Part shown: positions 1 through 8,635 of the stretch, one piece after another
Position numbering within the stretch: position 1 is the stretch's first letter
How the letters are laid out: every line of letters begins with the position of its first letter
Source of the DNA: Lutacidiplasma sp049802875
GTDB lineage: Archaea; Thermoplasmatota; Thermoplasmata; Lutacidiplasmatales; UBA184
NCBI GenBank assembly: GCA_049802875.1
Contig: JBARNH010000048.1
Location: 62,001 to 126,000 of the forward strand
DNA length: 64,000 bases
Reading direction: 5' to 3'
Translations under genes and position numbers: made by a program
The notes under the pieces: generated by a model
What the model saw: only the letters and a program-made list of their open reading frames with translations
Told to the model about the DNA's origin: nothing
The model's database searches: none

Positions 1-769
1 GGTCGTCCACCGCGGTGATGCTCCAGCGCGTCGGCACTAGTCGGCGGCGGCCGTGACGACCGAGCGTTCCGACGCTGAACGCCCGCTGGATCCGGCTGAC
101 CCTCACCCCTCGCTGGTACAGTTCCCCGACCGCGACCCGGGCATTCGCGTCCGTGTCCGAGGTGAGCCGGTCCAGGTGCGGGTCGACGCGTCGCACATCG
201 AGCCGGAACCGCTCGATCGGGGCGGACGGCCCGAACGGAGGTGCCGAATCCGAGAGCGACAGGTGGCCCCGCGGCGGACGCCGAAAGTGCGTCTCGCTCT
301 CCGCGGATTCGGCCGCGATTCCGAGCAGTTGCAGGTCTTCGAGGAGGGGGATCGGCCGTTCCGCGTCCGTGACCCGGATCGGGGCGGTTCCCCGGACCAG
401 ACCCGTTCGGAAGGAGACGACCTCCGACACCGAACGTCCGACCCAGTCCTCCGGGCTATCGAGCAGCTCGGTCGACCCATGTTCAGGGCTAAGGAGGGGC
501 CCGAACGAGACCTTGGGGTACCCGTACCGCCCCACGAAGACGCCCGGGGGCGATGTACCCGAGAGGTCCTGGCCCCCGACCAGCGGGAGCGTCCGTTCAA
601 AGGCGTGATACTTGACGAGGATCGGGCAGACGGGCTTCCCGCACAGCAGTTGCGCGGACCGGCACCGCACACACATGGTCGGGTCCTCGCGAAGACCGGG
701 GATGCTCCAGGACAGAGAGTCGAGGGCCGAGATGCCCGGAAGCGGCGGTGCTGTCGACGGCTGGGTCAT
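1..769 (-). CDS. nreA: DNA repair protein Nre (C-terminus outside window)
   Basis: This is the first 256 codons of an archaeal Nre-family DNA repair protein; the gene runs off the left edge. Close to the N-terminus there is a zinc-finger-like cluster, MCVRCRSAQLLCGKPVCPI, which is the Nre signature. A later block, VPTRWSITAVDD, also matches the family and is where the window stops. Nre proteins are linked to repair of DNA damage in archaea, and NreA members carry a C-terminal PCNA-binding motif that cannot be seen here. The ATG at 769 follows a strong GGAGGAG ribosome site by about five bases, which sets the start. NreA is preferred over NreB only because it is the commoner form. The family call is confident, the paralogue is not. 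Confidence 0.85.
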   Translation of the reverse strand, partial: MTQPSTAPPLPGISALDSLSWSIPGLREDPTMCVRCRSAQLLCGKPVCPILVKYHAFERTLPLVGGQDLSGTSPPGVFVGRYGYPKVSFGPLLSPEHGSTELLDSPEDWVGRSVSEVVSFRTGLVRGTAPIRVTDAERPIPLLEDLQLLGIAAESAESETHFRRPPRGHLSLSDSAPPFGPSAPIERFRLDVRRVDPHLDRLTSDTDANARVAVGELYQRGVRVSRIQRAFSVGTLGRHGRRRLVPTRWSITAVDD

Positions 770-902
770 ATGCTCCTCCGGGGAAAGGAACTGGGAGGTT
801 GAATACCTCGCTCGGGAGGTCGAGGAACACCCTCTCGCCGGGTGGCGGTCGGCCCGGCGCCCGTGGGCTCAAATAGCGCGGTGAGGTCCGCGACCGCCAC
901 CT

Positions 903-977
903 GGGACTGTGGGGTAGCTTGGTCCATCCTTCGGGGTTCGGGACTCCGAGACGCCAGTTCAAATCTGGCCAGTCCCA
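903..977 (+). tRNA. tRNA-Pro (anticodon CGG)
   Basis: The cloverleaf folds fully. The acceptor stem GGGACTG pairs with CAGTCCC, followed by discriminator A977. The D arm starts GGGT and closes ATCC. The anticodon arm CGGGG/CTCCG has the seven-base loop TTCGGGA with anticodon CGG at 939-941. The T arm is GCCAG-TTCAAAT-CTGGC. No CCA is encoded and no intron is present. Confidence 0.95.
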
Positions 978-1032
978 TTGCCGCCTCTCGAGGGACGGCG
1001 GGGGCCGTGACCGCGGTCTCCGGGAGGTCGGA

Positions 1033-1701
1033 CTAGGTCGACTGGGTGAAGGCGCGCATCGCCTTTCCCCCGTCCTTGAGCACCGGGCCCCCGTGGTACG
1101 AGAGCAGCGAATCGACCGAGAGCCGATTCACGCGCCGGGCAGAGATCAGCGCCGTCGGCGAGTCGATAGTGTACTCCGGAGTGGTGAGCGTCACTTTCTC
1201 CCCGTCCACGAAGAACAGGTCGCCCGAGAATAGGAGCTTCCGCTCGGCCTGGTAGTAGGACGTGTGACCCGGGGTATGACCGGGCGTGTGGTAGGCGATC
1301 AGCCCCCCCGCGGCGTCGATCGTGTCGCCGTCCTTGAACGTCTCGTCCACCGTGAACGGCTCGGCGGGAGGGGACCCTGGCCCCTTGTAGGGCGGGTCGA
1401 CCGCGATGTACGCCGCCTCGATCCAGTGGGCATAGGTCTTGGCGTGCGTCCGGTTCGCGAGGGGTTTCAGGGACCCCACGTGGTCACGGTGGAGGTGGGT
1501 CAGAAGGATCTTCTTGACCGCGGTCGGCTCGATCTTGAGTTGGGCGAGGTATCGCTCGATCGCCGCGTGCGCCCCCGGCAATCCGGTGTCGATGAGCGTC
1601 CAGGTAGACCCTTTGTCCTTCACGAGATAGACGTGCGTCGAGAAGTCGGGGCTCGGATCGACCCCATCCACCAGATGCACTCCGGGTAGAATTTCCGGCA
1701 T
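1033..1701 (-). CDS. MBL-fold metallo-hydrolase
   Basis: A 222-residue metallo-beta-lactamase-fold hydrolase. The metal-binding signature HLHRDH (HxHxDH type) lies in the first half, followed by the HTPGHTPGH segment and the SGDLFF aspartate motif, and a late histidine in SYHGG. The order matches glyoxalase II-like or lactonase-like MBL enzymes, and the substrate cannot be told from sequence. The ATG at 1701 (MPEILPG) is preferred over an upstream in-frame start because a TATA-like AATTTATG lies about 30 bp before it. It is a single gene, divergent from the surface protein at 1863. Confidence 0.85.
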   Translation of the reverse strand: MPEILPGVHLVDGVDPSPDFSTHVYLVKDKGSTWTLIDTGLPGAHAAIERYLAQLKIEPTAVKKILLTHLHRDHVGSLKPLANRTHAKTYAHWIEAAYIAVDPPYKGPGSPPAEPFTVDETFKDGDTIDAAGGLIAYHTPGHTPGHTSYYQAERKLLFSGDLFFVDGEKVTLTTPEYTIDSPTALISARRVNRLSVDSLLSYHGGPVLKDGGKAMRAFTQST

Positions 1702-1830
1702 AGGACTCCGCCCCGCTAGGGCCCGACCCATAAATTGGGTTCGCCCGCGCTCCGGGCGATTTCCCTGAGGCAAACGACCTCGGCGCCGAGCCTGTTAGCC
1801 GCCCTGGCGGCGCTTCGAATAATCCACGGC

Positions 1831-1842
1831 ATTGATATACTG
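1831..1842 (+). promoter_or_regulatory. TATA box of the surface-protein gene
   Basis: The A/T-rich TTGATATACTG stretch sits in G/C-rich surroundings about 25-30 bp before the ATG at 1863. The distance is typical of an archaeal TATA element with a leaderless or very short leader transcript. Confidence 0.6.
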
Positions 1843-1862
1843 GGAGCACCGCCTTTCTGTCG

Positions 1863-4382
1863 ATGTCGCGCGCAGTCGTAGCGGTCGCTTTGGCTTTGGT
1901 GATGGTCCTTTCCGTCCTCGCCGGGTTCGTGGCCGCGGCCCACGGCTCGCCCGCGCCGGGGTCGCCCGCCGCGACCGGTTCGATTTCCGGGGCGTCCACC
2001 CCCGCGATCAGCTCGATCACGGTCTTCACCTACAATGGCGCTCAGACCCAGACCCCGGACTTCTGCACCGGTTCCTGCATCGTCCCCTACGGTCCGCCCC
2101 CGTACTACAACCACTATCCCGGGGCGAACACGATCCTCTTCACCGTCATCGATACGGCCGCGGACCACACCGTGAATCTCACCCTCAACGACCCGAACGC
2201 GACGCGCGACGGGCTGACCAACCCGGTCTTCACCGCATCGCTCGCGATCAACCAGACGACCCACGAAAGCCCCTACTCGGTGAATCATCTGTCCTACACG
2301 TTCCCCGCGGCCCTCGTCTTCGGCGGGGGATGGAACGTCACTACCTCGGCGCCCCTCGGGGGGTTCACCGAGGAGAATCTGACCGTGGACACGTTCGCAC
2401 TCACCGCTGTGACCTCTCCGGCGGAAGGGTCGGCCGTTCTTCCGGGGGAAACCGTCTCCCTCAGTTGGTGGGTGGTGAGCACCGCGAACGGGGCGCCCTA
2501 TACCCAATTCACGTCGCTCACCCTATGGGGCTCGTACTTCAACGCCACGGTTCGCCCCGCCTTCTCCCCCGCTCTGTTCCCGCTCACGGGCGGGGCGGTC
2601 GGTTCTACGACCTTTGTCATCCCCGCCAACGCGACGGCGAATAGCGGGTTCGACTTCGCGGTCTCCGCGGTGACGAACCTGAGCGGAAAGATCGCGGAGA
2701 ACTCGACCGTGAATTCCGGGTTCAATGTGGGGTACACCACTTTCCATAGCTCGGATACCGAGTCCACGGCCGGCTGCCCCGGGTACTCGGCCTCGACGTT
2801 CTACGAGGGCGGTTCCGTGTTCGTGTATGCGGTCGCCGGCGCCGAGTACTCGGGCGCGTTCACCCCCGTGCCGGGGCTGACCGTCGGGATCTCGTTCTGG
2901 AACGGGGAATCGGCCGTCACGGCGGGCGGGAGCCCGCCCTCGGCGTTGACGACCTCGAACACCGGCGCGGTGTGCTTCTCGTTCGTCGCCAACGCCCCAC
3001 CGTTCACGCTCGCCAACAACTACCCGTTCGGAAATGCGGTCAATCTCACCGTCACCGACTCCGCCGCGACCGGTACCGGGGACTGGAAGGATTGGTCCAA
3101 CCTCACCTTCGACCTGATCAGCGGATCGGCCACGGGCGCGGTCCAGGTCAGCCTCGACGCGAACGAGTATGCCCCCGGCGCCACCGTCACGGCCTCCTGG
3201 TCGCTGGGCGGCTCGAACGGAACCGCGACCGGCGGGCTTCACGTCAACGGATGGTCGTTGCTGGTCGCCTATCACGGGACTACGCTCGAGACCGGCCTAC
3301 TGACGGGTACCGCGACGTCCGGGACGTTCACGGTGGTCCTTCCCGCCGATTTCCTAGGGGAGTTCTATGTCATCGTGAGCGCCGCCAACTCGACCACGAC
3401 GTTCTTTGGGGTCGCGGTCGGCGTGGCCGAGACTCCGACGCTGCTCGTTTCGGGCCCGACCTACTACACTCCGGGGTCGTCGATCAGCTGGGGCTTTCAG
3501 TTCTCTCCGACCGAGCTCGCCGGGACGGCGGGCTACTACTCGGTCACGGGCTACTGGGAGGACAATCTCGGTGAGGTGATCTCCGAGGGGATCGTCGCGC
3601 AGGGGACCGTCGGTGGCTCGAACAGCGTGGGGATTTCGGTTCCGTCCGCTTCTCCGGCGACCGCCTACGTGCTCGACGTCTGGGCTCAGACCGCTGCGAA
3701 CGGCGTCTACGCCTCCAACTCCGCGACGGCGTCGCTCGAGACCGGGTACTACGTCCTCGTAGGGGTCAGCACGCAGTCGAACTACGCCGACGGCAGCTAC
3801 CAACCGGGACAGACGGTCCAGGTCACTTGGCAAATCGTGTCGTATTCCGGCTCGCCGTTGCCGAGCGCCCTTGAGGTCTCGATCACGCTGGGGTCCTACC
3901 TCGTGGCCGATACCTTTGGGTCCACGAGCACCTCGGGCAGCGTCGGGATCACCCTGCCGTCGAACCTCCCCACGGGGGGTTTGGAGATCGACGTTCAGGT
4001 CGCCGGCAACATGCTCGCCGTCGGACCCGACTGCGAACAAGAGGCCGAGACCACGACGGGGTACTGCTACGGGACCACCGGGATCGACATCAACGCCCAC
4101 CCGTCGGTCCTCAGCATGGAGCTCGGAGCGGGGAGCGGCCTTACGGTCGGCTGGCTGATCCTCCTGATCATCATCCTGGTAGCGGTCGTTCTGTTGCTGC
4201 TGGTGATCCGCCGGGGTCGCGCGCCGAAGAACCCGGCCTGGAGCGAGTCGCCTTCGGGGATGAACCCGCCGAGCCCGGCCCCTTCGACCCCCCCAGCGGC
4301 CGAGTGGAAGGCACCCGAAGCGCCTCCCCCGAGTGGCGATTCGCCGCCACCGCTCCCGACGCCGCCGCCGGGCGCCTCCTAG
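1863..4382 (+). CDS. large secreted, membrane-anchored surface protein with Ig-like repeats
   Basis: An 839-residue protein I cannot assign to a named family. Residues 1-27 form a signal peptide (VAVALALVMVLSVLAGF). The long exposed part is rich in Ser, Thr, Gly and NxS/T sequons. It contains four spaced motifs of the form Y-x-PG-x-x-V-x-x-x-W at about residues 184, 431, 530 and 639, which suggests tandem beta-sandwich repeats of roughly 100 residues. Cysteine pairs occur as FCTGSC near the start and as DCEQ...GYC near residue 720. One hydrophobic helix at about 759-786 is followed by RRGR and a proline-rich cytoplasmic tail. The protein is probably exported, N-glycosylated and anchored by its C-terminus, with a likely cell-surface or adhesion role that is inferred only. 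Confidence 0.75.
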   Translation: MSRAVVAVALALVMVLSVLAGFVAAAHGSPAPGSPAATGSISGASTPAISSITVFTYNGAQTQTPDFCTGSCIVPYGPPPYYNHYPGANTILFTVIDTAADHTVNLTLNDPNATRDGLTNPVFTASLAINQTTHESPYSVNHLSYTFPAALVFGGGWNVTTSAPLGGFTEENLTVDTFALTAVTSPAEGSAVLPGETVSLSWWVVSTANGAPYTQFTSLTLWGSYFNATVRPAFSPALFPLTGGAVGSTTFVIPANATANSGFDFAVSAVTNLSGKIAENSTVNSGFNVGYTTFHSSDTESTAGCPGYSASTFYEGGSVFVYAVAGAEYSGAFTPVPGLTVGISFWNGESAVTAGGSPPSALTTSNTGAVCFSFVANAPPFTLANNYPFGNAVNLTVTDSAATGTGDWKDWSNLTFDLISGSATGAVQVSLDANEYAPGATVTASWSLGGSNGTATGGLHVNGWSLLVAYHGTTLETGLLTGTATSGTFTVVLPADFLGEFYVIVSAANSTTTFFGVAVGVAETPTLLVSGPTYYTPGSSISWGFQFSPTELAGTAGYYSVTGYWEDNLGEVISEGIVAQGTVGGSNSVGISVPSASPATAYVLDVWAQTAANGVYASNSATASLETGYYVLVGVSTQSNYADGSYQPGQTVQVTWQIVSYSGSPLPSALEVSITLGSYLVADTFGSTSTSGSVGITLPSNLPTGGLEIDVQVAGNMLAVGPDCEQEAETTTGYCYGTTGIDINAHPSVLSMELGAGSGLTVGWLILLIIILVAVVLLLLVIRRGRAPKNPAWSESPSGMNPPSPAPSTPPAAEWKAPEAPPPSGDSPPPLPTPPPGAS

Positions 4383-4441
4383 GGGCTCTCCGGCGGAGAC
4401 GAACTCCTTCCGTCGCACGGTCGGTCAACGATCCATCCTCG

Positions 4442-5431
4442 TCAGCGGGAGAACACGGCGCCCAATTCACGGACCGAACGGACGGCCTCGACGGAGTCGA
4501 GTCCGCCGAAGTCGAAGATGCCGAGCACTTCGTCCACCCCGATCGCGGCGTATTCTTGGAGGCGCTCCGCCACGTGCGCGGCACTCCCGAAGAGGGCGAA
4601 TCCGTTCTCCTCCAGGGACTCGGCGCTCGCGCGGTGGGCGTCCCGGCGAACCTTCTCCTGAAAGAACACGCTCTGCGTCCGGAGCCGCGCGTCCAAGTAT
4701 CGCTGCAGGGCCGCCCGTGCCCGTTCGGGCCGCTCCCCCGCATACAGATGCACCGCGACGGCGACCTCCGAAGACCTACCCGCGGGCCGGTGCGCGCGGA
4801 AGTCGCGTACCTGGTCCCCCAGCTCGGCGAGGTTCGCGACCGTCGCGTACGGGACCAGGGCGAGGGAGGCACCTCGTTGGGCGACGAACGGGATCGCTTC
4901 CCGGCGCTGCACCGCGATCCAGAGCGGAGGATGGGGTCGCTGGACGGGACGCACGTTGAGTCGGACCGGGACCGCACCCGGCTCGTCGACGCGTACCTCT
5001 CGGCCGTCGAACGCTGCGAGGAGGGTCTCCAGGTTCCGGTCGAACCGCTCGCGCTTGGTCCCGGGGTCGACCCCGAACCCCTCGAACTCCAGCGGGATGT
5101 AGCCACTCCCGAGCCCGAGGTTGAGTCGTCCACCGGTGATGCAGTCGAGCAAAGCGTACTGCTCGGCCAGCTCCACGGGCGAGTGGAACGGGAGTACGCT
5201 CACGAGCACGCCGAGCCGGACGCGACGGGTCCGCGCGCCGCACGCGGCGAGGAGCACCGGTGGGGCGGGGCAGACCCCGCCGGGTTGGAAGTGATGCTCG
5301 GCGACCCAGAAGGTGGAGAGTCCGGCGGCATCGGCCGCTTCCGCCAGTCGAATCACATCGCCGTAACGGTCCCGGTCGGAATCGGGGCCCTCCTCGTAGG
5401 CATCGACGACCGTGAACGCACTGAGCTTCAC
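4442..5431 (-). CDS. LLM-class flavin-dependent oxidoreductase
   Basis: A 329-residue luciferase-like monooxygenase or F420/FMN-dependent oxidoreductase. The TIM-barrel family pattern is clear: a first beta strand KLSAFTVVDA, a WVAEHHF segment, LGVLVSVLPFHSP, and GGRLNLGLGSGYIP. The family uses a flavin (FMN or F420) to oxidise small organic substrates, and the substrate here is unknown. I start at GTG 5431 (VKLSAF) because the upstream in-frame extension to 5503 is arginine-rich and absent from the usual family N-terminus. The gene is tail-to-tail with the surface-protein gene and appears monocistronic. Confidence 0.82.
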   Translation of the reverse strand: MKLSAFTVVDAYEEGPDSDRDRYGDVIRLAEAADAAGLSTFWVAEHHFQPGGVCPAPPVLLAACGARTRRVRLGVLVSVLPFHSPVELAEQYALLDCITGGRLNLGLGSGYIPLEFEGFGVDPGTKRERFDRNLETLLAAFDGREVRVDEPGAVPVRLNVRPVQRPHPPLWIAVQRREAIPFVAQRGASLALVPYATVANLAELGDQVRDFRAHRPAGRSSEVAVAVHLYAGERPERARAALQRYLDARLRTQSVFFQEKVRRDAHRASAESLEENGFALFGSAAHVAERLQEYAAIGVDEVLGIFDFGGLDSVEAVRSVRELGAVFSR

Positions 5432-5603
5432 GCGGCACCGACCCGCGTTGGGTAGATGGCGTTTCCCGAACCGGGATAGGCGACCCAGTAGGGTGTCTAC
5501 CAAGTTCCAATGCCAAGGCCCCGGATTCCTCTGCTGAGCCGGGGCCGCAGCTTCTGTGGGGTCCGAAAAGCTAAGACCGAGGACCCCGCCTGACCGACCG
5601 GAT

Positions 5604-5677
5604 GGGCTGGTAGATCAGTCCGGAAGATCGCCGGTTTTGCAAACCGGAGGCCTCGGGTTCAAATCCCGACCAGTCCA
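5604..5677 (+). tRNA. tRNA-Ala (anticodon TGC)
   Basis: The acceptor GGGCTGG pairs with CCAGTCC and includes a G3-T70 wobble pair, the identity element of alanine tRNA. The anticodon arm is CCGGT-TTTGCAA-ACCGG with anticodon TGC. The T arm is TCGGG-TTCAAAT-CCCGA. The discriminator is A5677 and CCA is not encoded. No intron is present. Confidence 0.96.
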
Positions 5678-5754
5678 TTCTCCGGTTGACGGGGCGGCCC
5701 CGATCTTAGTGTCCCCTCGGTCCTCCGACCTCGCCCTCGACGCGGCTCGGGGGA

Positions 5755-6743
5755 TCAAATCCGGCCCGCTCGGTGGAGGACCTTGAGTGCCGTGGCCGTG
5801 ATCCAGCGGCTCGGCCGGCCGGGGAACTCGAGTCCGAACGAGAAGAACGGGGTTCCCATCCCCTCGATGTACGCGTCGTCCTCCAGGTCGGGGTGTACCG
5901 CGTCAAGATTCCACGAGCCGTCCGGATTCCGCCGTCCTTCGAGCCAATCCAAGGCCTTCGTGAGGCGAGGGTCGCTTCCCCGTCCGAGCGAGGTCACGAT
6001 GTCGAGCCCGACCAGGGCGTCGTAGTAATAGTGCACAGGAAAGTGGAGTCGAAGCCAGGGCGCATAGGTCGCGCGGTTTTCGGAGATGAGCTCGCGATCC
6101 AGATAGAATTCCAAGCCGCGCTGGATCGCCCGGACCATCCTCGGGCTTCTTCGTTCCTCGGGAATCCCCGCGAACGCGGCCAACGCTTGCCAGGAGTCGA
6201 GCGTCCCCGTCTTCGACGGCCAGCAGTGCCAGCCTCCGTCCTTCTTCTGGGCGGCAATCAGCCACTCAATGGACCGGACAACCCGGGGGTCGTCCCCGTA
6301 GCCGAGTCGCGTCGCTATTCGAACGTCCCCTCCGGTGCAGCAGACCTCGCTGTCCCTTCCCCCCATCTCGTTGAAGCGGGGGCTAGAGACTCGGTCGAAG
6401 TAGAGTCGGGCCGCACGCGCCCGCGCGGGTCGGAGCGGTCCATCCCCAGGTCGGCCAGAACGTGAAGAACGTACCGGGTCGCGATGTACTTGGGCCCCTC
6501 CATATCCCGGCCCGTTGAGGCGGGGGTCGCCCACTGACCTCCCGGGAGCTGAAGGGCGAGCAGCTCGGCCGCCCATCCCGTGCGGCCGATCTGCTTCCGA
6601 GCCACGACGACCTCGCGGTCGCCCTCCGGGCGATTGAGGAGCTCGCGAAGCACGCGGTACTTCACGCTCGGATCGTCGGTTCGGAGAATCCACCTCCGTA
6701 AGTCTGCGGAGAGCGGAACCCCGCGGGGAACTCGCCGACTCAT
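5755..6743 (-). pseudogene. prenyltransferase/squalene-cyclase repeat protein, frameshifted
   Basis: The product resembles prenyltransferase/squalene-oxidase repeat (alpha-alpha barrel) proteins. It carries repeated glycine/tryptophan motifs: LPGGQWATP, KDGGWHCWP and NPDGSWNLD. The N-terminal third, from ATG 6743 (MSRRVPRG) through VLADLGMDRSDP, reads in one frame. The rest, from ARAARLYFDRV to the stop, reads in another. The switch falls within 6411-6433, in a run of G and C, and needs a -1 shift, as if one base were missing. No slippery heptamer is visible. Both halves keep good coding character, so either the break is recent or it is a sequencing error. A cyclase activity is not established, since many such repeat proteins have unknown roles. 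Confidence 0.7.
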
Positions 6744-7021
6744 GGTCCAGCCAGGGCATCCTCTCTTTTCAGCACTCTTCTCACCCTCCGTCGCTTCGCC
6801 CGACAGAGGATTGCGGCTCGGCTATTTCGCCGGATAGAGCTTCGGCAGGAGGGTACAGAAATTGCTCCGCCGCTCCCCAGGAGTCGGTTCGGAGAAGAGG
6901 GGTTTATCACCTTCTTCGCGTCGGGGCAGGAGTCCGAAGTTGGTATTTGGGCGAGCACGATGGGGAGAGGATTCCGAGCTCTGGACGCGGAACCATTGGT
7001 CGGTTTTTGAGGAGCGCGACA

Positions 7022-8560
7022 GTGACCGGCACAACCGATTGGAACGCTCTCGGGCAACGGTGGTGGGCGCACGTTCAGTTCCTCGCGTCCGACCGCCTCG
7101 AGGGCCGTGATACGGGCAGCCGCGGTCACGCGGCGGCCGCTGACTACATGATAGACCAGTTTCGGGCCGCGGGCCTCGAACCTGCGGGAGCGAACGGCTA
7201 TCGACAGCCCGTCACTTTCGATGTCACCCAGATCGATGAACCCCACTCCTCCCTCGCTCTGATCCGAAACGGCCAGACCGTGGCCGTAAAACTCGGGGAG
7301 GACGCGGCCCTGGGCGTTGGCTCCCACACTGCAGAGAGTCTCGAAGCCGGAGCGGTGTTCGTCGGATACGGGCTCTCCGTCCCGGAATTGCACTACGACG
7401 ATCTCGCGGGTCCGGATGCGAAGGGCAAGATCGCGGTCTTCGTGAACGGCGGTCCCACCGATATGTCCGGCCCGGTCAAATCGCACTATCAATCTTCGGT
7501 CGAACGGGGACGGGCGCTCCGCGCGTCGGGGGCCGCCGGGGCCGTCGCCTTCGTGAACCCGTACGGCGCATCGCTTCCCTGGTCGCGTCTCTCGGCGCAT
7601 CGGTTACTCCCGATGATGGAACTGCGCGATCCCGGGGACGACTGGCCGACTCCGCTGCCCTTCGTGTCGTTGTTCAACTCCGACCGCGCCGAGATGCTCT
7701 TCGCGGGGAGCGGCCATACGTTCGAAGAGGTCCTGGCCGGGCTTCGAAAGGGCGGGCCGCTCCCCCGCTTTCCCCTCGCGGTGACCCTGCAGGCCCGCGT
7801 CGCGACGGTCCGCTCGGAAGTGAGATCGGACAACGTGTTCGGCGTTCTTCCCGGGAGCGATCCGATCCTCCGGAACGAGTTCGTCGTCGTGAGCGCGCAC
7901 CTGGACCACGTCGGAATCGGCGAGCCGGTCGATGGCGACCGCATCTACCCCGGGGCCATGGACAATGCCGCGGGGGACGCGTCGCTGATCGAGGTCGCCC
8001 GCAGCCTCCGGGCCTCCGGGTCCCGGGCCCGCCGCTCGATCCTGTTCCTCTCGATCACGGGAGAGGAGAAGGGCTTGCTCGGTTCTCAGTACTTCGTGTC
8101 GCATCCGACCGTCTCCGGCCGGATCGTCGCCGACCTCAACATGGACATGTTCCTCCCGCTCTTTCCGCTCCGGTTTCTGGAAGTCCAGGGCCTCGCCGAA
8201 TCGACCCTGGGCGAAGAGGTGCGCGCGGCCGCCGAACGGGCGGGCGTAGATGTGCAGGCCGACAAGGAACCTGAGGTGAACCGGTTCATCGGCAGCGATC
8301 AGTACAGTTTCATCCGGAAGGGGATCCCCGCGCTCGCGTTCAAGTTCGGCTACGTCCCGGGGACTCCCGAGGAAGAGGTCTTCAAGGCCTGGTACGCCAA
8401 GCGGTACCACGCCCCTTCGGACGATCTCGACCAGCCGGTCGACCTTGAGGGCGCCGCTCAGTTCAACGCGATCCTCGAAGACCTGGTGCTCCGGGTCGCG
8501 AATGCGGACCGACGCCCCGAGTGGAAGCCCGACAGCTTCTTCCGGCGTTTCGCGGGGTGA
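7022..8560 (+). CDS. M28-family zinc aminopeptidase
   Basis: A 512-residue peptidase M28 protein. A PA-like insert comes first (VFVGYGLSVPEL, KGKIAVFVNGG), followed by the metal-dependent catalytic core. The ligands appear in order: SAHLDH, GAMDNAAG, TGEEKG, NMDM and a final histidine in RYHAPSDD, matching the two-zinc M28 site. I choose GTG 7022 (VTGTTDW) because a GAGGAG ribosome site lies nine bases upstream, and the longer in-frame extension starts only with TTG. No signal peptide is seen, so a cytoplasmic peptidase is likely. The next gene, a hydrolase, is 75 bp downstream on the same strand. Confidence 0.88.
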   Translation: MTGTTDWNALGQRWWAHVQFLASDRLEGRDTGSRGHAAAADYMIDQFRAAGLEPAGANGYRQPVTFDVTQIDEPHSSLALIRNGQTVAVKLGEDAALGVGSHTAESLEAGAVFVGYGLSVPELHYDDLAGPDAKGKIAVFVNGGPTDMSGPVKSHYQSSVERGRALRASGAAGAVAFVNPYGASLPWSRLSAHRLLPMMELRDPGDDWPTPLPFVSLFNSDRAEMLFAGSGHTFEEVLAGLRKGGPLPRFPLAVTLQARVATVRSEVRSDNVFGVLPGSDPILRNEFVVVSAHLDHVGIGEPVDGDRIYPGAMDNAAGDASLIEVARSLRASGSRARRSILFLSITGEEKGLLGSQYFVSHPTVSGRIVADLNMDMFLPLFPLRFLEVQGLAESTLGEEVRAAAERAGVDVQADKEPEVNRFIGSDQYSFIRKGIPALAFKFGYVPGTPEEEVFKAWYAKRYHAPSDDLDQPVDLEGAAQFNAILEDLVLRVANADRRPEWKPDSFFRRFAG

Positions 8561-8597
8561 CAGCGGATGGGCCTCCGAAGGCGTTCCTTTACCTCTC

Positions 8598-8615
8598 CCC
8601 CTCGTTAATGAGGGG
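8598..8615. promoter_or_regulatory. inverted repeat around a TATA-like core
   Basis: A six-base-pair palindrome, CCCCTC-GTTAAT-GAGGGG, has its A/T-rich centre about 30 bp before the ATG at 8636. The centre could be the TATA element of the hydrolase gene and the arms an operator. Alternatively, it is a terminator hairpin for the peptidase gene. Confidence 0.4.
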
Positions 8616-8635
8616 AGGAGCGGCTCAGGCCCTCG

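Noticed and set aside
53..802. Long plus-strand reading frame over the Nre gene
   Set aside because: Its composition is Arg/Pro/Gly-rich with no recognisable motif, while the minus-strand frame has the full Nre signature and a ribosome site.
5755..6759. A full 334-residue terpene-cyclase-like protein starting at 6759
   Set aside because: Its first 115 residues are an out-of-frame shadow of the real N-terminus. The two frames must be joined instead.
6744..7021. A gene or RNA in the ~280-bp gap before the M28 peptidase
   Set aside because: No reading frame with coding character, no tRNA fold and no clear repeat. It contains a possible GAGAAG...CTTCTTC hairpin only, and is taken as promoter and leader DNA.
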